Origin: Mantis religiosa
Taxonomy: Eukaryota > Arthropoda > Insecta > Mantodea > Mantidae
Length of the DNA stretch: 64,000 nucleotides
Direction: 5' to 3'
Assembly: GCA_030765055.1 (NCBI GenBank)
Contig: JAUKNK010000058.1
Span: 1,457,001-1,521,000 of the forward strand
This document shows positions 1 to 9,943 of this stretch, piece by piece (positions within the stretch are counted from its first letter, which is position 1; each line of letters opens with the position of its first letter). The notes beneath the pieces are model-generated. The model ran no database searches. It was not told the DNA's origin and saw only the letters and a list, made by a program, of their open reading frames with translations. Position numbers and translations under genes: made by a program.

Positions 1-503
1 CTCTAATCATTTGAGCTACTATGGCCAATATGCCAACATGACATTAAATTCTCCAACTGACTCGTGTTTCTCCCGGTAAACCACATAGGAGTTCTTATAA
101 ACACATGAGACAACTACCTTAATGGCGACTTACTGTGCTGTAAGTACTTTAAGGTCCAGGCTTTATAATTTGTACCACTATTTGGTACAATTAATTGAAA
201 TTAATTGTTCTTTCACACTAGCCATGTGTAGGACGCACTATGAAGGGGTAGAGCCAGACTGAAAAATCCAATGCCATAGCCGGGATCTGAACCACGGATC
301 TTCTGGTTTCCATCCAGCGCCTCTAACCATTTGAGCTACTTTGGCCAACATGCCGACATGACATTAAATTCTCCAACTGACTCGTGTTTCTCGTGTTTTA
401 ATGGAAATTAATTGTTCTTTCGCACTAGCCATGCGTAGGACGCATTATGAAGGGGTAGAGCCAGACTGAAAAATTCAATGCCATAGCTGGGATTTGAACC
501 ACA
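1..503 (-). repeat. SINE1: tRNA-derived repeat, tandem partial copies
   Basis: Three incomplete head-to-tail copies on the minus strand. On that strand each tRNA-like part reads with an A-box-like segment (TAGCTCAAATGGTTAGAG) and a B box close to GGTTCAAATCCC, the internal RNA polymerase III promoter of tRNA-derived SINEs. Flanking non-tRNA sequence includes an AT-rich tail shared with about ten other copies in the window. Copies break near 236 and 400. This subfamily ends in a CAGTCTGG-type tail, unlike the copies near 15 kb. Not a functional tRNA: the acceptor stem is not preserved. Confidence 0.8.
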
Positions 504-506
504 TTA

Positions 507-825
507 ATTGTACCTAATAGGGGTCTGAACTATAAAGTCCGGGCCTTAAAGTACTTACAGCATAGTAAGTCACCATTAAGGTAGTTGTCTCATGTGTTTA
601 TGAAAACTCCTATGTGGTTTACCAGGAGAAACACGAGTCAGTTGGAGAATTTAATGTCATATCGGCATGTTGGCCATAGTAGTTCAAATGGTTAGAGCGG
701 CTGGACAGAAACCAGAAGATCCGTAGTTCAAATCCCAGCTATGGCATTGAATTTTTCAGTCTGGTTCTACCCCTTCATAGTGCATCCTACATACGGCTAG
801 TGTGAAAGAACAATTAATGTCTACT
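507..825 (+). repeat. SINE1, full unit, inverted to the preceding copies
   Basis: A nearly complete SINE1 monomer on the plus strand, facing the minus-strand copies at 1-503. It contains a leader of about 170 bp, the tRNA-like part with box B (AGTTCAAATCCC near 727), then a tail ending in the GTGTGAAAGAACAATTAA motif. It shows that the tRNA-like part sits in the middle of the repeated unit rather than at its 5' end, which is unusual for a simple SINE. Confidence 0.75.
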
Positions 826-1957
826 ATACTTGGGTTCATTATTGTTGGGAATTGCCCTTCTTGCCTAAATGCAATATCTAGCGCTATCTCTGCACTAACC
901 TCCAACTGCCTTGACTGTGCGCTTTCTTGTACCTGTTGGTCAGCCATTTTTCTATCTACACAAGCTATCTTTCTATTTCTTAATTACATTCATTTAATTT
1001 GGACTTAATGATCTCCCACTTCTGTTTTAGTATATTTTATTTATAATAATACTTGAGTTTCCTAATTTAAAAATTATTTTTAGTGCGAATTTTTCTAAAT
1101 TTATATTTCTACTGGCAGCACATATCTACTCATGCATAGGTTACTCTTGTGTTCATTTACATCAAATCCTATTAATACGATTTTGTTGTAGTTTCTGACT
1201 TACTCTTGTTGTGGTCGCTGTCGATTTTTGCGGGAATCCTGGGCAAGGGTAATCACTTTCACTAGGGGTTTTTCTTGAAGTTCTCAGCTTGTGGTCGTTG
1301 TCGTCACTGTTGTTTACCGGTGCCTAGGAGCTCGGATTTCTGTGCTGAGTCCGTCGTTCTCGGAGGGTTGCTGTGGTCCTCCTGCTACATCGGGTGGACT
1401 TCCAAGGTCATGTCGGGGTAAAGTTGTCACTCATTAACTTATGATGTGTTACCGCCTGCGGTGCCGCATGTAGTAAAAGCGGGCGTTAAACACTACACAT
1501 TTCATTTTATGATGTGTTGTCTGGATGAAAATTTCGTTGGAGGGTCGACCTATGACGTCATCGTTAGAACTGCGATAACCATGTCGGGTGGCACTTATGA
1601 TGGCGTCGTTAGTGCTTCGACAACCACGTTGTGGCGCCAATTTATGAGGCGGCCCTTGCCCGTTAGGAACCTGGTTGAGTCCTCCCAGCATTCAACACCT
1701 CATAAGGTGGGGAAGGTTACGGGTGAGCGTTATGGATGTAGGAGGTTTACTGGACAGGTCGGGGTTTTCCTCGGGGTTTGCTCTGCATGGACTCTCTTCT
1801 GTTCCAGGGTCTGGGATATGTCCTGATTGGGTGTGGTGTGATTAACGAAGAAAACACCTCGACTGTTCCATGATTTATTCGCAAAGCTGGAAAGTCGCTG
1901 TTTGCACACTCGTGTGATGTGTTTGGCGGTAACGATAGAGTTTTTTACACGTGTTGC
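826..1957. other. No gene recognised; GC-rich block with degenerate short tandem repeats
   Basis: From 840 to 947 the minus strand could encode about 36 residues (MADQQVQESAQSR...), possibly the start of a retroelement gag; this is unproven. From about 1200 to 1860 GC content rises well above the surroundings. At 1549-1650 a degenerate unit of about 45 bp that begins TATGA repeats. TGGCGCCA at 1632-1639 resembles a retroelement primer-binding site, so this may be an LTR leader remnant. No convincing protein. Confidence 0.35.
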
Positions 1958-2013
1958 GTATTCGGTGTATTCCTACCGTACTTGTGTATAAAACATGACT
2001 TCACTACACCCTG

Positions 2014-2015
<2 letters not shown>

Positions 2016-2092
<77 letters not shown>
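2016..2092. repeat. (GA)n microsatellite
   Basis: About 38 uninterrupted GA units inside the first unit of the surrounding 85-bp repeat. Reading frames through it give only Ser-Leu or Arg-Glu runs and are not genes. Confidence 0.97.
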
Positions 2093-2100
<8 letters not shown>

Positions 2101-2262
2101 TTTTGCTATCAACTCATGGATCCATGTATTCGGGTACTCTTGCCGCACTGCTATGTACGACGTGACTTCACTACACTCCGAGAGAGAAAGAAAGAGAGAG
2201 AGCGGTTTTGCTATCAAACTCACGGATCCATGTATTCGAGGTACTCTTGCTGCACTGCTATG

Positions 2263-3127
2263 TAAGATAAGATAAGATGCTTTATTGTCACATACGCTTA
2301 CAGATAGTGAGTAAAAACTCAGTAAACAGGTGACTCGTCAACAGTAGAAAATTTAAAATAATAATAATAATAATTACACAAAATAACAATAACACTAATA
2401 ATATAAATACTAATAATACAAATAATATAATTACTAATAATATCAATACAACTATATACAAATATTGTTATAATTATGACATGCCCTTGGAATAATATTG
2501 TCAGAATATTAGAATTACAAAATGACAAAAAATTTCATTATAATTCAATTTTATCATCCATATATTCAATAATCGAGTAGTAGGCTTTGTCCATTAGTAG
2601 GTTATTTATTGCTTTATTAAAGCATTTGAGGTTTTTCATTTCACGGATTCTTACAGGTAATTTATTATATATTTTTATTCCTGCATATTGTGGGCTTTTT
2701 TCATACAGTGCTAATCTGTGCATGGGTGGTTTTAGATTATTTTTATTTCTCGTTCCATGATTATGTTGCATTTGTGAATTATAAATTGTATCAAAATTTG
2801 AATGGATGTATTTATTTATTTCATACAGGTATTGGGATGGTAAGGTTAATATCTTCAGGTTTTTGAACAGGTTTCTGCATGAAACTTTTGGTCTTGATTG
2901 AGTCATTATCCGAATTATCTTTTTTTGACTTTTAAAGATCGTTTCCCATCCCGTAGAGTTCCCCCATAGTATTATTCCGTATGTCATCAAAGAGTGGAAG
3001 TAACTGAAGTACACTATTTTTCTTGTTTCGAGGTTTGTTAATTTAGTTATGCAGCTCATATTGAAGGATGCACTGTTTAATCTTTTGGACAAATAACGGA
3101 TGTGATCATCCCATTTTAATTGTTGAC
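2263..3127 (-). mobile_element. 5'-truncated LINE (LINE-J type), C-terminal end of reverse transcriptase
   Basis: Minus-strand open stretch at about 2538-3100 encodes the end of a non-LTR retrotransposon polyprotein: a YFSYFHSLMTYGIILWG segment, the IRIM block, an HNHGTRNKNNL block and IKIYNKLP, all typical of the region after the RT domain in Jockey/CR1-like insect LINEs. The 3' end carries AATAAA and an (ATCTT)n tail at 2265-2280 when read on the minus strand. The element is inserted in a GA-rich tandem repeat. The clade is inferred, not proven. Confidence 0.85.
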
Positions 3128-3310
3128 TTGTACGACGTGACTTCAGTACACCCTGAGAGAGAGAAAGAGAGAGAGAGAGTGGTTTTGCTATCAAACTCAC
3201 GGATCCATGTGTTGTGTATTCGAGGTACTCTTGCTGCACTGCTATGTACGACATGACTTCACTATGCCCCGACCAAGAGAGAGTGTCTCAGCTATCAAAA
3301 TCACGGATCC

Positions 3311-4392
3311 GCTATCTCCTGGATTTCCCCCTCTGTTGTTACATTTTGAATTTTTGTGTGAATCACGTGTGTAAGTTCTAATCTGTAATTGGTTGGTTTC
3401 AACTTCGAGTTTGAACCATCGTACAAATTTTGTATGTGCGCATGACTGAACATTGTTAGAAATTTTCCCACAGCGTCCACTTACTTATTTCCGAAGCATG
3501 CACGGTGCGAAAACTTAGGAATTCAGCTAATCTTCAAATCCATTGTGTCGATCACGCACGTATTGGCATGAAAGAGAGTACAGGGCGACAGACCGACCCT
3601 CCATATGGTTCACAGGCATTGTTCCTAGAGGTGAGCTTTGTTATGAAGAAAGCTGACGACCTGTGTTCTGAACCTATACTTTGCTGAGGCCTCATATTTC
3701 TGTTTCTCCGTTCATCTTCATTTCTAGTCCATCAAACACTTCTTATTTTACATATATGCCCTATCTACTATAATGTGTTTTTCTGTCATAGTTTTGTATT
3801 TCCTTTCGATGCAAAATAATCAGTATATATCTATGCTAAACTAATATTATTTTGATATAACATATATTTAGCGACTTTATGTTCATGACAAGGGGAACAG
3901 TTACAATGGCTAGTGTGAAGAAATGATTAATTTCCATCAGTTAACTAAAGTAATCATCTAATGTTAAAAGGTACTTTTGTGAATGAATCATCGGTTCTTG
4001 TATTCTTTCATTGGAAAAAGCATGTGGGGACAGGTGCAGTTCATCAAAAAGAGTCAAAGCAGGGAATAATTGAAATTGTTTTGAAATATTTGTGCATACT
4101 GAACTCTGTGGAAAATTAATGTGCTGGCCAAATATCAATTTGTTAATGCCGTAGAAGTAATATCTATGCTTTTAGCAACAGACTCATGCCTGCGTGCAGC
4201 TTGGCTGTAGAGAACATAGGATATCTTAGAACTAATTACTTCATAAGATACAGGAGGGCAGCGAATGAAAAACTGACATGCTTTTAATAAATATAATGTT
4301 TTGTATGTTTATCATTCACTATAGTTATAAATACATTTATAATAATAAGTAATAAGGAAAGTGCACTTGAAAGAGCATTAATAATAGACATT
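3311..4392. other. Intergenic or intronic sequence, no gene recognised
   Basis: AT-rich, with only short chance reading frames. A scrap of SINE1 tail on the plus strand is visible at about 3908-3955 (GGCTAGTGTGAAGAAATGATT). Nothing else recognised. Confidence 0.5.
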
Positions 4393-4561
4393 ATGATTTT
4401 TAAATTTAAAGGGAGTCGATTAATGACATTAACAACACATACTTTTAATTACGTAGAAAATGAAGCTAGCTACAGTGAAGCAACAAATATTATACAAATG
4501 TTAATATTTGTAGCAAAAAGCTTCACTTATCTTAAGAAAATAGTGTTAATTCTTCTTTCTA

Positions 4562-4606
4562 ATGGAGATCGATTTCACAAACAGATTACTTGCATCATCA
4601 GTCCAT
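4562..4606 (-). ncRNA. Hammerhead ribozyme, complete core (PLE-I, minus arm)
   Basis: Read on the minus strand: stem I strand ATGGA, core CTGATGA, one T, stem II GCAAGTA with loop ATC and TGTTTGT (seven pairs counting G-U), GAA, stem III ATCGAT with a two-base loop, cleavage base C, then TCCAT closing stem I with five pairs. All invariant hammerhead bases are present. PLEs are known to carry hammerheads with very short stem III. The extra T after the core is shared by all families in this window. Activity is inferred from fold only. Confidence 0.8.
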
Positions 4607-4650
4607 CAATAAACTCCGTTGTCAAGGATTCAACATTGTGAAGTTTATTG

Positions 4651-4695
4651 ATGGACTGACGATGCAAACAATCTGTTTGTGATATTGATCTCCAT
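4651..4695 (+). ncRNA. Hammerhead ribozyme, core-damaged (PLE-I, plus arm)
   Basis: Sister of the minus-strand motif at 4562-4606: ATGGA, CTGACGA, T, GCAAACA, loop ATC, TGTTTGT, then GAT instead of GAA, ATTGAT, C, TCCAT. Position 7 is free to vary, so CTGACGA is acceptable. The third base of the GAA box is changed, which should block cleavage. Confidence 0.65.
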
Positions 4696-5149
4696 TAGAA
4701 AGAAGAATTAACACCATTTTCTTAAGATAAGTGAAGTTTTTTGTTACAAATACTTATATTTGTATAACATACTTTTAAATTTTCCCGGAACATGTTTCAG
4801 AGACTATTTGCCTTCATTGTCAACTTTCATCGACAATGGAAGCAAATAGTCTCTGAAACATGTTCTGGGAAAATTTAAAAGTGTTGTGTAGTGTCATTAA
4901 TCGACTTCCTTTAAATTTAATGTATTACAACAATACTGTTTTCAACACTTCCAAGAAAGGAATTATTATGATCTTTGCTTTATGAAGTCATTCAATGACC
5001 CGCCTATCTTCTACACTGTTTGAAGTAATATTTTTTGACTTTTGATCACATAATTTGCACTTACACAAGTCACTCGGTTGGTGGAATTTCGCTATCTTGT
5101 ACAGTTTAGGATGGAATCCATGCATGGTGAAACCTATAATAGCATTGAA

Positions 5150-5545
5150 AACAAATTTTTGTAGTCAGTTTATTGACACTTCATCACTTACATTTTTCCT
5201 TTTTACGTTCTTCTTGTCTATCCTGCAGTTGAGGTCCCATACTATTTTGACGCTTTCGTTTCTTCCTATGTCTGTTATTGCGGTCATTAAGGTTTCAATC
5301 ACTTCCTCCATGGTTGCTTGTGGTCTGATGTACACTGCAGCAACTGTGATGTGGTCTGTTCTCACTTTAAGTATGTCTTCCTCGTTATGTATTACCTTAA
5401 AGTTCTCTTGTGATGGTCTTAGATAGCATGATAGGCCACCTATCAGTTTGCCATCTGTTTTTCTTCCGTATGAATGCAGCCCATAATATCCCTCTTTGTT
5501 AATTGGCTCCATTGCAAACGTCTCCAAGAAAACCATGTAACAGTT
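5150..5545 (-). pseudogene. LINE endonuclease domain fragment
   Basis: The minus strand encodes about 120 residues resembling a LINE apurinic-type endonuclease: YGRKTDGKLIGGLSCY (the GR..GGL block), ITVAAVYIRP, and VWDLNCRID, which matches the GDFNxRxD active-site block with the first Gly replaced by Trp. Both ends are lost. It abuts PLE-type end sequence at 5150-5205 and SINE1 at 5555. Its family cannot be fixed from this part alone. Confidence 0.7.
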
Positions 5546-5554
5546 AGATATAGT

Positions 5555-5790
5555 CAACATGAAAAATTCAATGCTATGGCTGGGATTTGAACCATGGATC
5601 TCCTGATTTCCGTCCAGTCTCTCTTAACCTTTGAACTACCATGGCCAATGTGCCGTTCTGACATTAAATTCTCCATTTGACTCATATATTTCCCAGTAGA
5701 CCACTAAGGGCTCTTGCATCTGAGATACACCATTTGTGGCGACTTACTATCGTAAGTACTTAAGTCCCAGGCTTCATCATGTAACAGTTG
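5555..5790 (-). repeat. SINE1 copy
   Basis: Minus-strand tRNA-like part (GGGATTTGAACCATGG is the complemented box B region) followed by the shared leader ending near CTTAAGTCCCAGGCTTCATC. Tail truncated at the junction with the LINE endonuclease fragment. Confidence 0.8.
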
Positions 5791-7384
5791 TTTAGGTTTG
5801 AACCCCAGAAATATAAAATAGTTTCGAAATTGGTTTGGAAATTTCGGGATTTGATTAAAATAATATAAAAAGGAAAAAGGAAAGATGAAAAAATTAAGGA
5901 AATTTAGTGGGTCATGTAATGACGTAATTGACCAGTCATAAATAAATATATATGTAGTGATGGTAGCGGAAGTAAAAATCAATACTCTTCCTGAAGAAGC
6001 TTGGACAGAAATCATCTTTTGATCAACGTACTCAGGAGTGAGCAGACTTTTTTTTTCTTTAATCCATTAATATAATCTTTTAAAGATTTAAGTTATATTT
6101 GAGATTGGTAGTGGTTAAAAGATTCATATTGTATTGTGAAGTATCATTTTTATTAAAAATGGTGGAAAATTAATTTAGATTGCATTTGGAAACATCAAAG
6201 TTGTGAAAAATAAACTTAAATTATATATTACGAAATTTAACTTATTCAAAGTTTATTTCTTTCACTCGTAACCACCCTTGAAAAGAAGAGATCTTATGGC
6301 TCATATTAACCCTTTAAAGCATGGTGGTTTCAGGTGACAACCACAGGCTTTATTCACCTTGAATAATAATGTTTTAGTGCAGTTCTTTTGTTATTATAAT
6401 ATTGTACTGACCTTTGTCAATTATACACACAAAATTTTAACACCTTGCATTGTAAACATTATATTAATTTTACAATTACGTTGTAGTGTTTTTTTTTTTT
6501 ACTATAAAAAGGCAAAATCCAAGCAACTGCAGTCAAATGATACCCCATCAACATCTAAGCATGCCAACACACCGATTATTTTACTTGGGACCTCCCCATC
6601 CTTTACCACAAGCACATTTGACTGCAGTTGCCAAGATTCGAACCCACGACGTTTAGCTTTGAATGGATGGCCGGTGCAAACGTATCGCTGTAACGATCAT
6701 GGCTATTCGAATTGTTTGCATTGAGGCACTGCAGAAAGTGATATGAGAACCGGTTTGTCAAGTACAACAAGACCGGCATACGTAGCAAAATTATTTGTGC
6801 AGCTAAGGGTTAAGCAGATACAATAGAAGAATTAACAACTCGTTGTGGAATAGTCAACGATATCCTGGATGGCTAATGGAAAGACGATGCTTGAACAGCA
6901 AAGGAGGTGAGAGACCATTTCGTCATGCTACACATGGCTTCCCAACTTTGGAAACACCTCTACAATGAAGAAATCCTGTTCCAACCAATATGTCATGTTC
7001 AAGTAGATCTTCTTTTCTTTGTATTTAAGGGAATGTTTATACCTTCTGCATTCCAGTTAAGAACATTAATAGTCGAGTAGTACTCCTTCGATTTTGTATG
7101 TTCTCCAAAAGAGAAAAGTCTTACAACAACTCCTTCTGGCCAGAAACTGGTGTCGTTTCGACATTTAAAAAGGTCAAACTTTATGATGCTGAGGTGCTCT
7201 CTACTAGGTGCATAATTATATATCAGGAATATAACCCTAATCTAGGAAGAAATATTAAAAGTGAAAATGGTATTATAAGGTTAGTATATGTATCATATTA
7301 ATAAGGTTAATATAAAAATTCCCCTATTCTGTTTAAAAAGCCAGATATATGGTTCCACTAGGTGAAGAGCAGTTTGTCAAAAAT
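5791..7384. other. No gene recognised; possible tRNA-like repeat near 6600-6725
   Basis: Mostly AT-rich unique-looking sequence. At 6625-6640 CCAAGATTCGAACCCACG is the complement of a B box (GGGTTCGAATC), followed by sequence that could be a degenerate tRNA-like head on the minus strand. This may be another SINE family, but only this copy was seen. Other reading frames here (for example 6359-6724) show no family resemblance. Confidence 0.4.
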
Positions 7385-7432
7385 AAGACAAATGTCGGGT
7401 AGCTCTAAGCTCCATGGACGCTGGACTCATTT
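7385..7432 (+). repeat. SINE3 fragment fused to a PLE
   Basis: ATGTCGGGTAGCTCTAAGC and CTGGACTCATTT match the 3' half of the complete SINE3 at 21500-21754. The match stops where PLE-A coding sequence begins (ICADKGNK), so the junction is a direct SINE-PLE fusion without an obvious spacer. Confidence 0.65.
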
Positions 7433-9156
7433 GTGCAGACAAAGGCAACAAGATTGTCATAATGGAAAAATCAGATTATATTGAAAAAATGGAAAAAATG
7501 CTAACTGACAATGAATATGAAACCATTAACAAAAATCCTCTAAAAACTTGCATACAGTCATTTGAAAAAACAATAGCAAAATCAAGCATAATACCAAACA
7601 AATATGCAGTTAAACCAGATAACCCAACCTTACCTAGACTTTATGGCTTACCCAAAATACACAAACCATCCATAACAATGAGACCTATAGTTAGCAGTAT
7701 AAATTCACCAACATACAAACTTGCAAAGTGGCTAACAAACAAATTCAATTCATTTCCAAAATTCGACAGCCTAAGCATCAAAAACACCTATGAACTTATA
7801 GAACACATTAAGGATACGGAACTAAAAGAAGAGGACACACTAGTCTCATTTGATGTTAAATCACTGTTTCCCAGCATACCAGTTAATCAACTCCCACCGT
7901 TGATAGAAAAATGGCTCAAATCACTTGGAATGGCATCATCTGAAATTTCAGACTACATTGAACTAACCAAATTATGCATAGAACAAAATTTCTTCCAGTT
8001 TCAAACAAAATATTATCACCAAACTTCAGGGTTAGCAATGGGCAACCCACTATCACCCTTCCTGGCCGATCTGTACATGAGTGCATTAGAAATAAGGATC
8101 AACAAAGGTTTCCCTTGGATGTTCAAACTCTGGCAACGATATGTAGATGACATCTTTGCAATAGTACCAAAAAAACACATCAGTGATGCACTAAAACTTT
8201 TAAATATCCAAGAAAAAAGCATCAAATTCACTGTAGAAATAGAAAAAGACGAGCATTTACCATTTTTGGATCTAAAAATAATGAGGAATAAAAACAGACT
8301 AAACTTTGGCATTTACAGAAAACCAACACAGGCAGACAACTACATAAAAGCTAATGGCTACAACCCAAGATCCCACAAACAGGCAATCTTCAATAGTTTA
8401 GCACACAGACTGGTAAACATCCCTCTCACAGCAGAAGAATACAAAACAGAATACAACAAAATAATTGAAATAGCACAAAAAAATAACTTTCCCAAATCAT
8501 TAGTGGACAAAAAAGTGAGCTTAGCAAAAAAGAAGAAGCTACTAAAGGAAACCACAACTCTCTCATCTACAGAAACTAATATGATTTTCAAAAAATTCAC
8601 TTACCATCCATGGGCCTATGATAAATTCAAAAAAGTCTTCAAAAAACAAAATATTCAACTAGCACCAGTCAACCATTTCTCCTTAAAAAACCTAATTTGC
8701 TCAAACATCAAAGATGCTATTCCATCAAACAAAAAATCTGGTATATATCAAATTGAATGCAATGACTGTAGTTAAATTTATATTGGAAAAACAAAAAGAA
8801 ATTTAGAAACAAGAGCAAAGGAACACTTTAGAAACATAAAATATAAACAATTAGAAAAATCAGCAGTTGCCACACATTTTTGGGAAAAAAACCACAGCAT
8901 AAATCCAGAACCAAAACTACTGAAACATACATCAAGAAAACAAGAACTATCCACATGGGAACAAATCTTCATTTCAAAAAATAGGAACAAAGTATTCAAT
9001 TTCGACATCCCCCAGAAGGATTTGTTCAGCAAGTTCCTTGAGCCGCCACCAGAGGAGACCTGTGACAAGGTATCGTCAGCTACACCAACGAGAATCAGTC
9101 GAGAGCCGGCCGATGATAGAGGCAAAGCCTCTGAAACTAGTTCCGGAAAAATTTAA
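7414..9156 (+). pseudogene. PLE-A: reverse transcriptase plus GIY-YIG endonuclease, one in-frame stop
   Basis: Penelope-like retroelement polyprotein without its N-terminus. RT motifs in order: FDVKSLFPSIP (about residue 147), SGLAMGNPLSPFLADLY, the catalytic YVDD (about residue 248), and LPFLDLKI with GIYRKPTQADNYI. The HPWA linker follows, then the GIY-YIG nuclease: GIYQIECNDC, a stop codon (TAA at 8773-8775), and IYIGKTKRN with ETRAKEHFRN. The frame stays open after the stop to TAA at 9154-9156. PLE RTs are related to telomerase and the GIY-YIG domain nicks the target. The only visible lesions are 5' truncation and this stop. Confidence 0.93.
9106..9146 (+). ncRNA. Hammerhead ribozyme motif overlapping the PLE-A C-terminus
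   Basis: CCGG, then CCGATGA (core with U4 changed to C), T, stem II AGAGGC with loop AAA and GCCTCT (six perfect pairs), GAA, stem III ACTAGT, T, then CCGG closing stem I with four pairs. It lies inside the last codons of the PLE-A frame. A second copy of this family at 43234-43274 has the acceptable core CTGAGGA, so the C here is probably a private mutation. Confidence 0.7.
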
Positions 9157-9475
9157 AAGTAAGTGTTGTCTAGTGTCTTTAATCGACTCTCTTTAAAGTT
9201 AATTTATCATAACAACACTGTTTTCAACACTTCCAAGAAAGTAAGGCAAATGAGTATTCATTGAGAAAATTATTTGTAGTCAGTTTTTGACACTTCGTCA
9301 TTTACATTTTTATAATATTGAGGGACTAATTTCAATTGCTGTCGCCTCCATCTTCAATGGCTTCCAAAACTAGACCCTCAATAATATGAAAATATAAAAG
9401 TGAAAAAGTGTCACAAAAACGGATTACAAATAGCCTTTTCAGTTAATTTTTTCATCACTGTTGCTAAATTCATCC
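9157..9475. mobile_element. PLE-A 3' end followed by a PLE-D inverted dimer
   Basis: 9157-9245 repeats the PLE-A end seen at 4870-4965. From about 9270 a second, unrelated PLE end starts: the minus arm (TTGACACTTCGTCATTTAC, ATATTGAGGGACTAATTTC) is mirrored by a plus arm (AGACCCTCAATAAT, AGTGTCAC) about the centre near 9360. The 3' terminal segment at 9433-9475 matches 56160-56215. No coding sequence. Confidence 0.65.
9319..9361 (-). ncRNA. Hammerhead-like motif with U at position 3 (PLE-D)
   Basis: Minus strand: TTGAAGA in place of CTGANGA, T, a weak stem II (GGAGGCGACAGCAATT), GAA, ATTAGT, C, CCTC. Only core position 3 differs from consensus. Related copies at 35525, 36657, 45030 and 56104 carry TTGAAAA. 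Confidence 0.5.
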
Positions 9476-9655
9476 GATTATGTATAAATGACTATTCGCT
9501 GTTAATTATATCAGGATCACCACTGTTGCACATTTGATTTTTAAAATGTATTATTATTAAATATATACAATTTTACATTTACAAATTATTCTGTAAAAGT
9601 CTGATATGCTACACTAACATCCCTTCTGCATTGTTGTAAAGCTGTTCACAGAAAC

Positions 9656-9860
9656 GAAAGGTAGAGTCAGACTGGAAAATTCAATGCCATAGGTGGGATT
9701 TGAACCACAGATCTTCCCATCTCCATCCGGCTGCTCTTAACCATTGAACCACCATGACCAACATGCCACCATGACACTAACTTCCCTAACTGATGCATGT
9801 TTTTCAGGTTCTCATAAACACATGAGACATTTACCTTAATGGCGACTTACTATGTGTGAC
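9656..9860 (-). repeat. SINE1 copy
   Basis: Minus strand. The tRNA-like part (GGGATTTGAACCACAG) and the leader down to CCTTAATGGCGACTTACTATG match the 1-503 subfamily. Truncated at both ends relative to the longest copy. Confidence 0.78.
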
Positions 9861-9943
9861 ATACACACAGTTTCACCTCTTACATGAAGCTGCATGCTGA
9901 CTGTGAACTTCTTCACTGCCTGTTCCACTGTCCATTTCGTCAC

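Larger units (their letters stand above)
1958..3310. repeat. Tandem repeat of about 85 bp plus (GA)n tracts, split by a LINE
   Basis: Each unit joins a (GA)n tract to a conserved block containing CACGGATCCATGTATTCG, a CTTGCTGCACTGCTATGTA stretch and GACGTGACTTCACTACACC. Copies begin near 1958, 2094, 2197, 3180 and 3286. The third copy is interrupted after CTATGTA (2263) and resumes at TACGACGTGACTTC (3128) because a 5'-truncated LINE lies between. The long (GA)n run at 2016-2092 has grown most. Confidence 0.75.
4449..4766. mobile_element. PLE-I palindromic insertion with 12-bp target duplication
   Basis: A short inverted dimer centred near 4628. The outer parts (CTTCACTTATCTTAAGAAAA and its complement) and the CCATCAATAAACT arms are repeated in opposite orientation. 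ACATACTTTTAA occurs at 4437-4448 and again at 4767-4778, which I read as the target-site duplication inside a PLE-A end. Each arm carries a hammerhead-like motif. There is no ORF, so it is a very 5'-truncated copy. Confidence 0.75.
4393..4965. mobile_element. PLE-A end fragment, head-to-head inverted, holding a nested PLE
   Basis: The minus arm (4393-4448 and 4767-4825) and plus arm (4826-4965) both match the 3' end that follows the PLE-A coding region at 9140-9245, including AATTTAAAAGT, ATCGACT and TTTTCAACACTTCCAAGAAAG. Hammerhead remnants (GAAACATGTTC) flank the centre near 4826. The minus arm is interrupted by another PLE at 4449-4766. No coding sequence is left. Confidence 0.75.

Noticed and set aside
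4826..4870. Hammerhead in the PLE-A end at 4.8 kb
   Set aside because: GAAACATGTTC and part of stem II are there, but the palindrome centre removes the CTGATGA core, so no complete motif remains.
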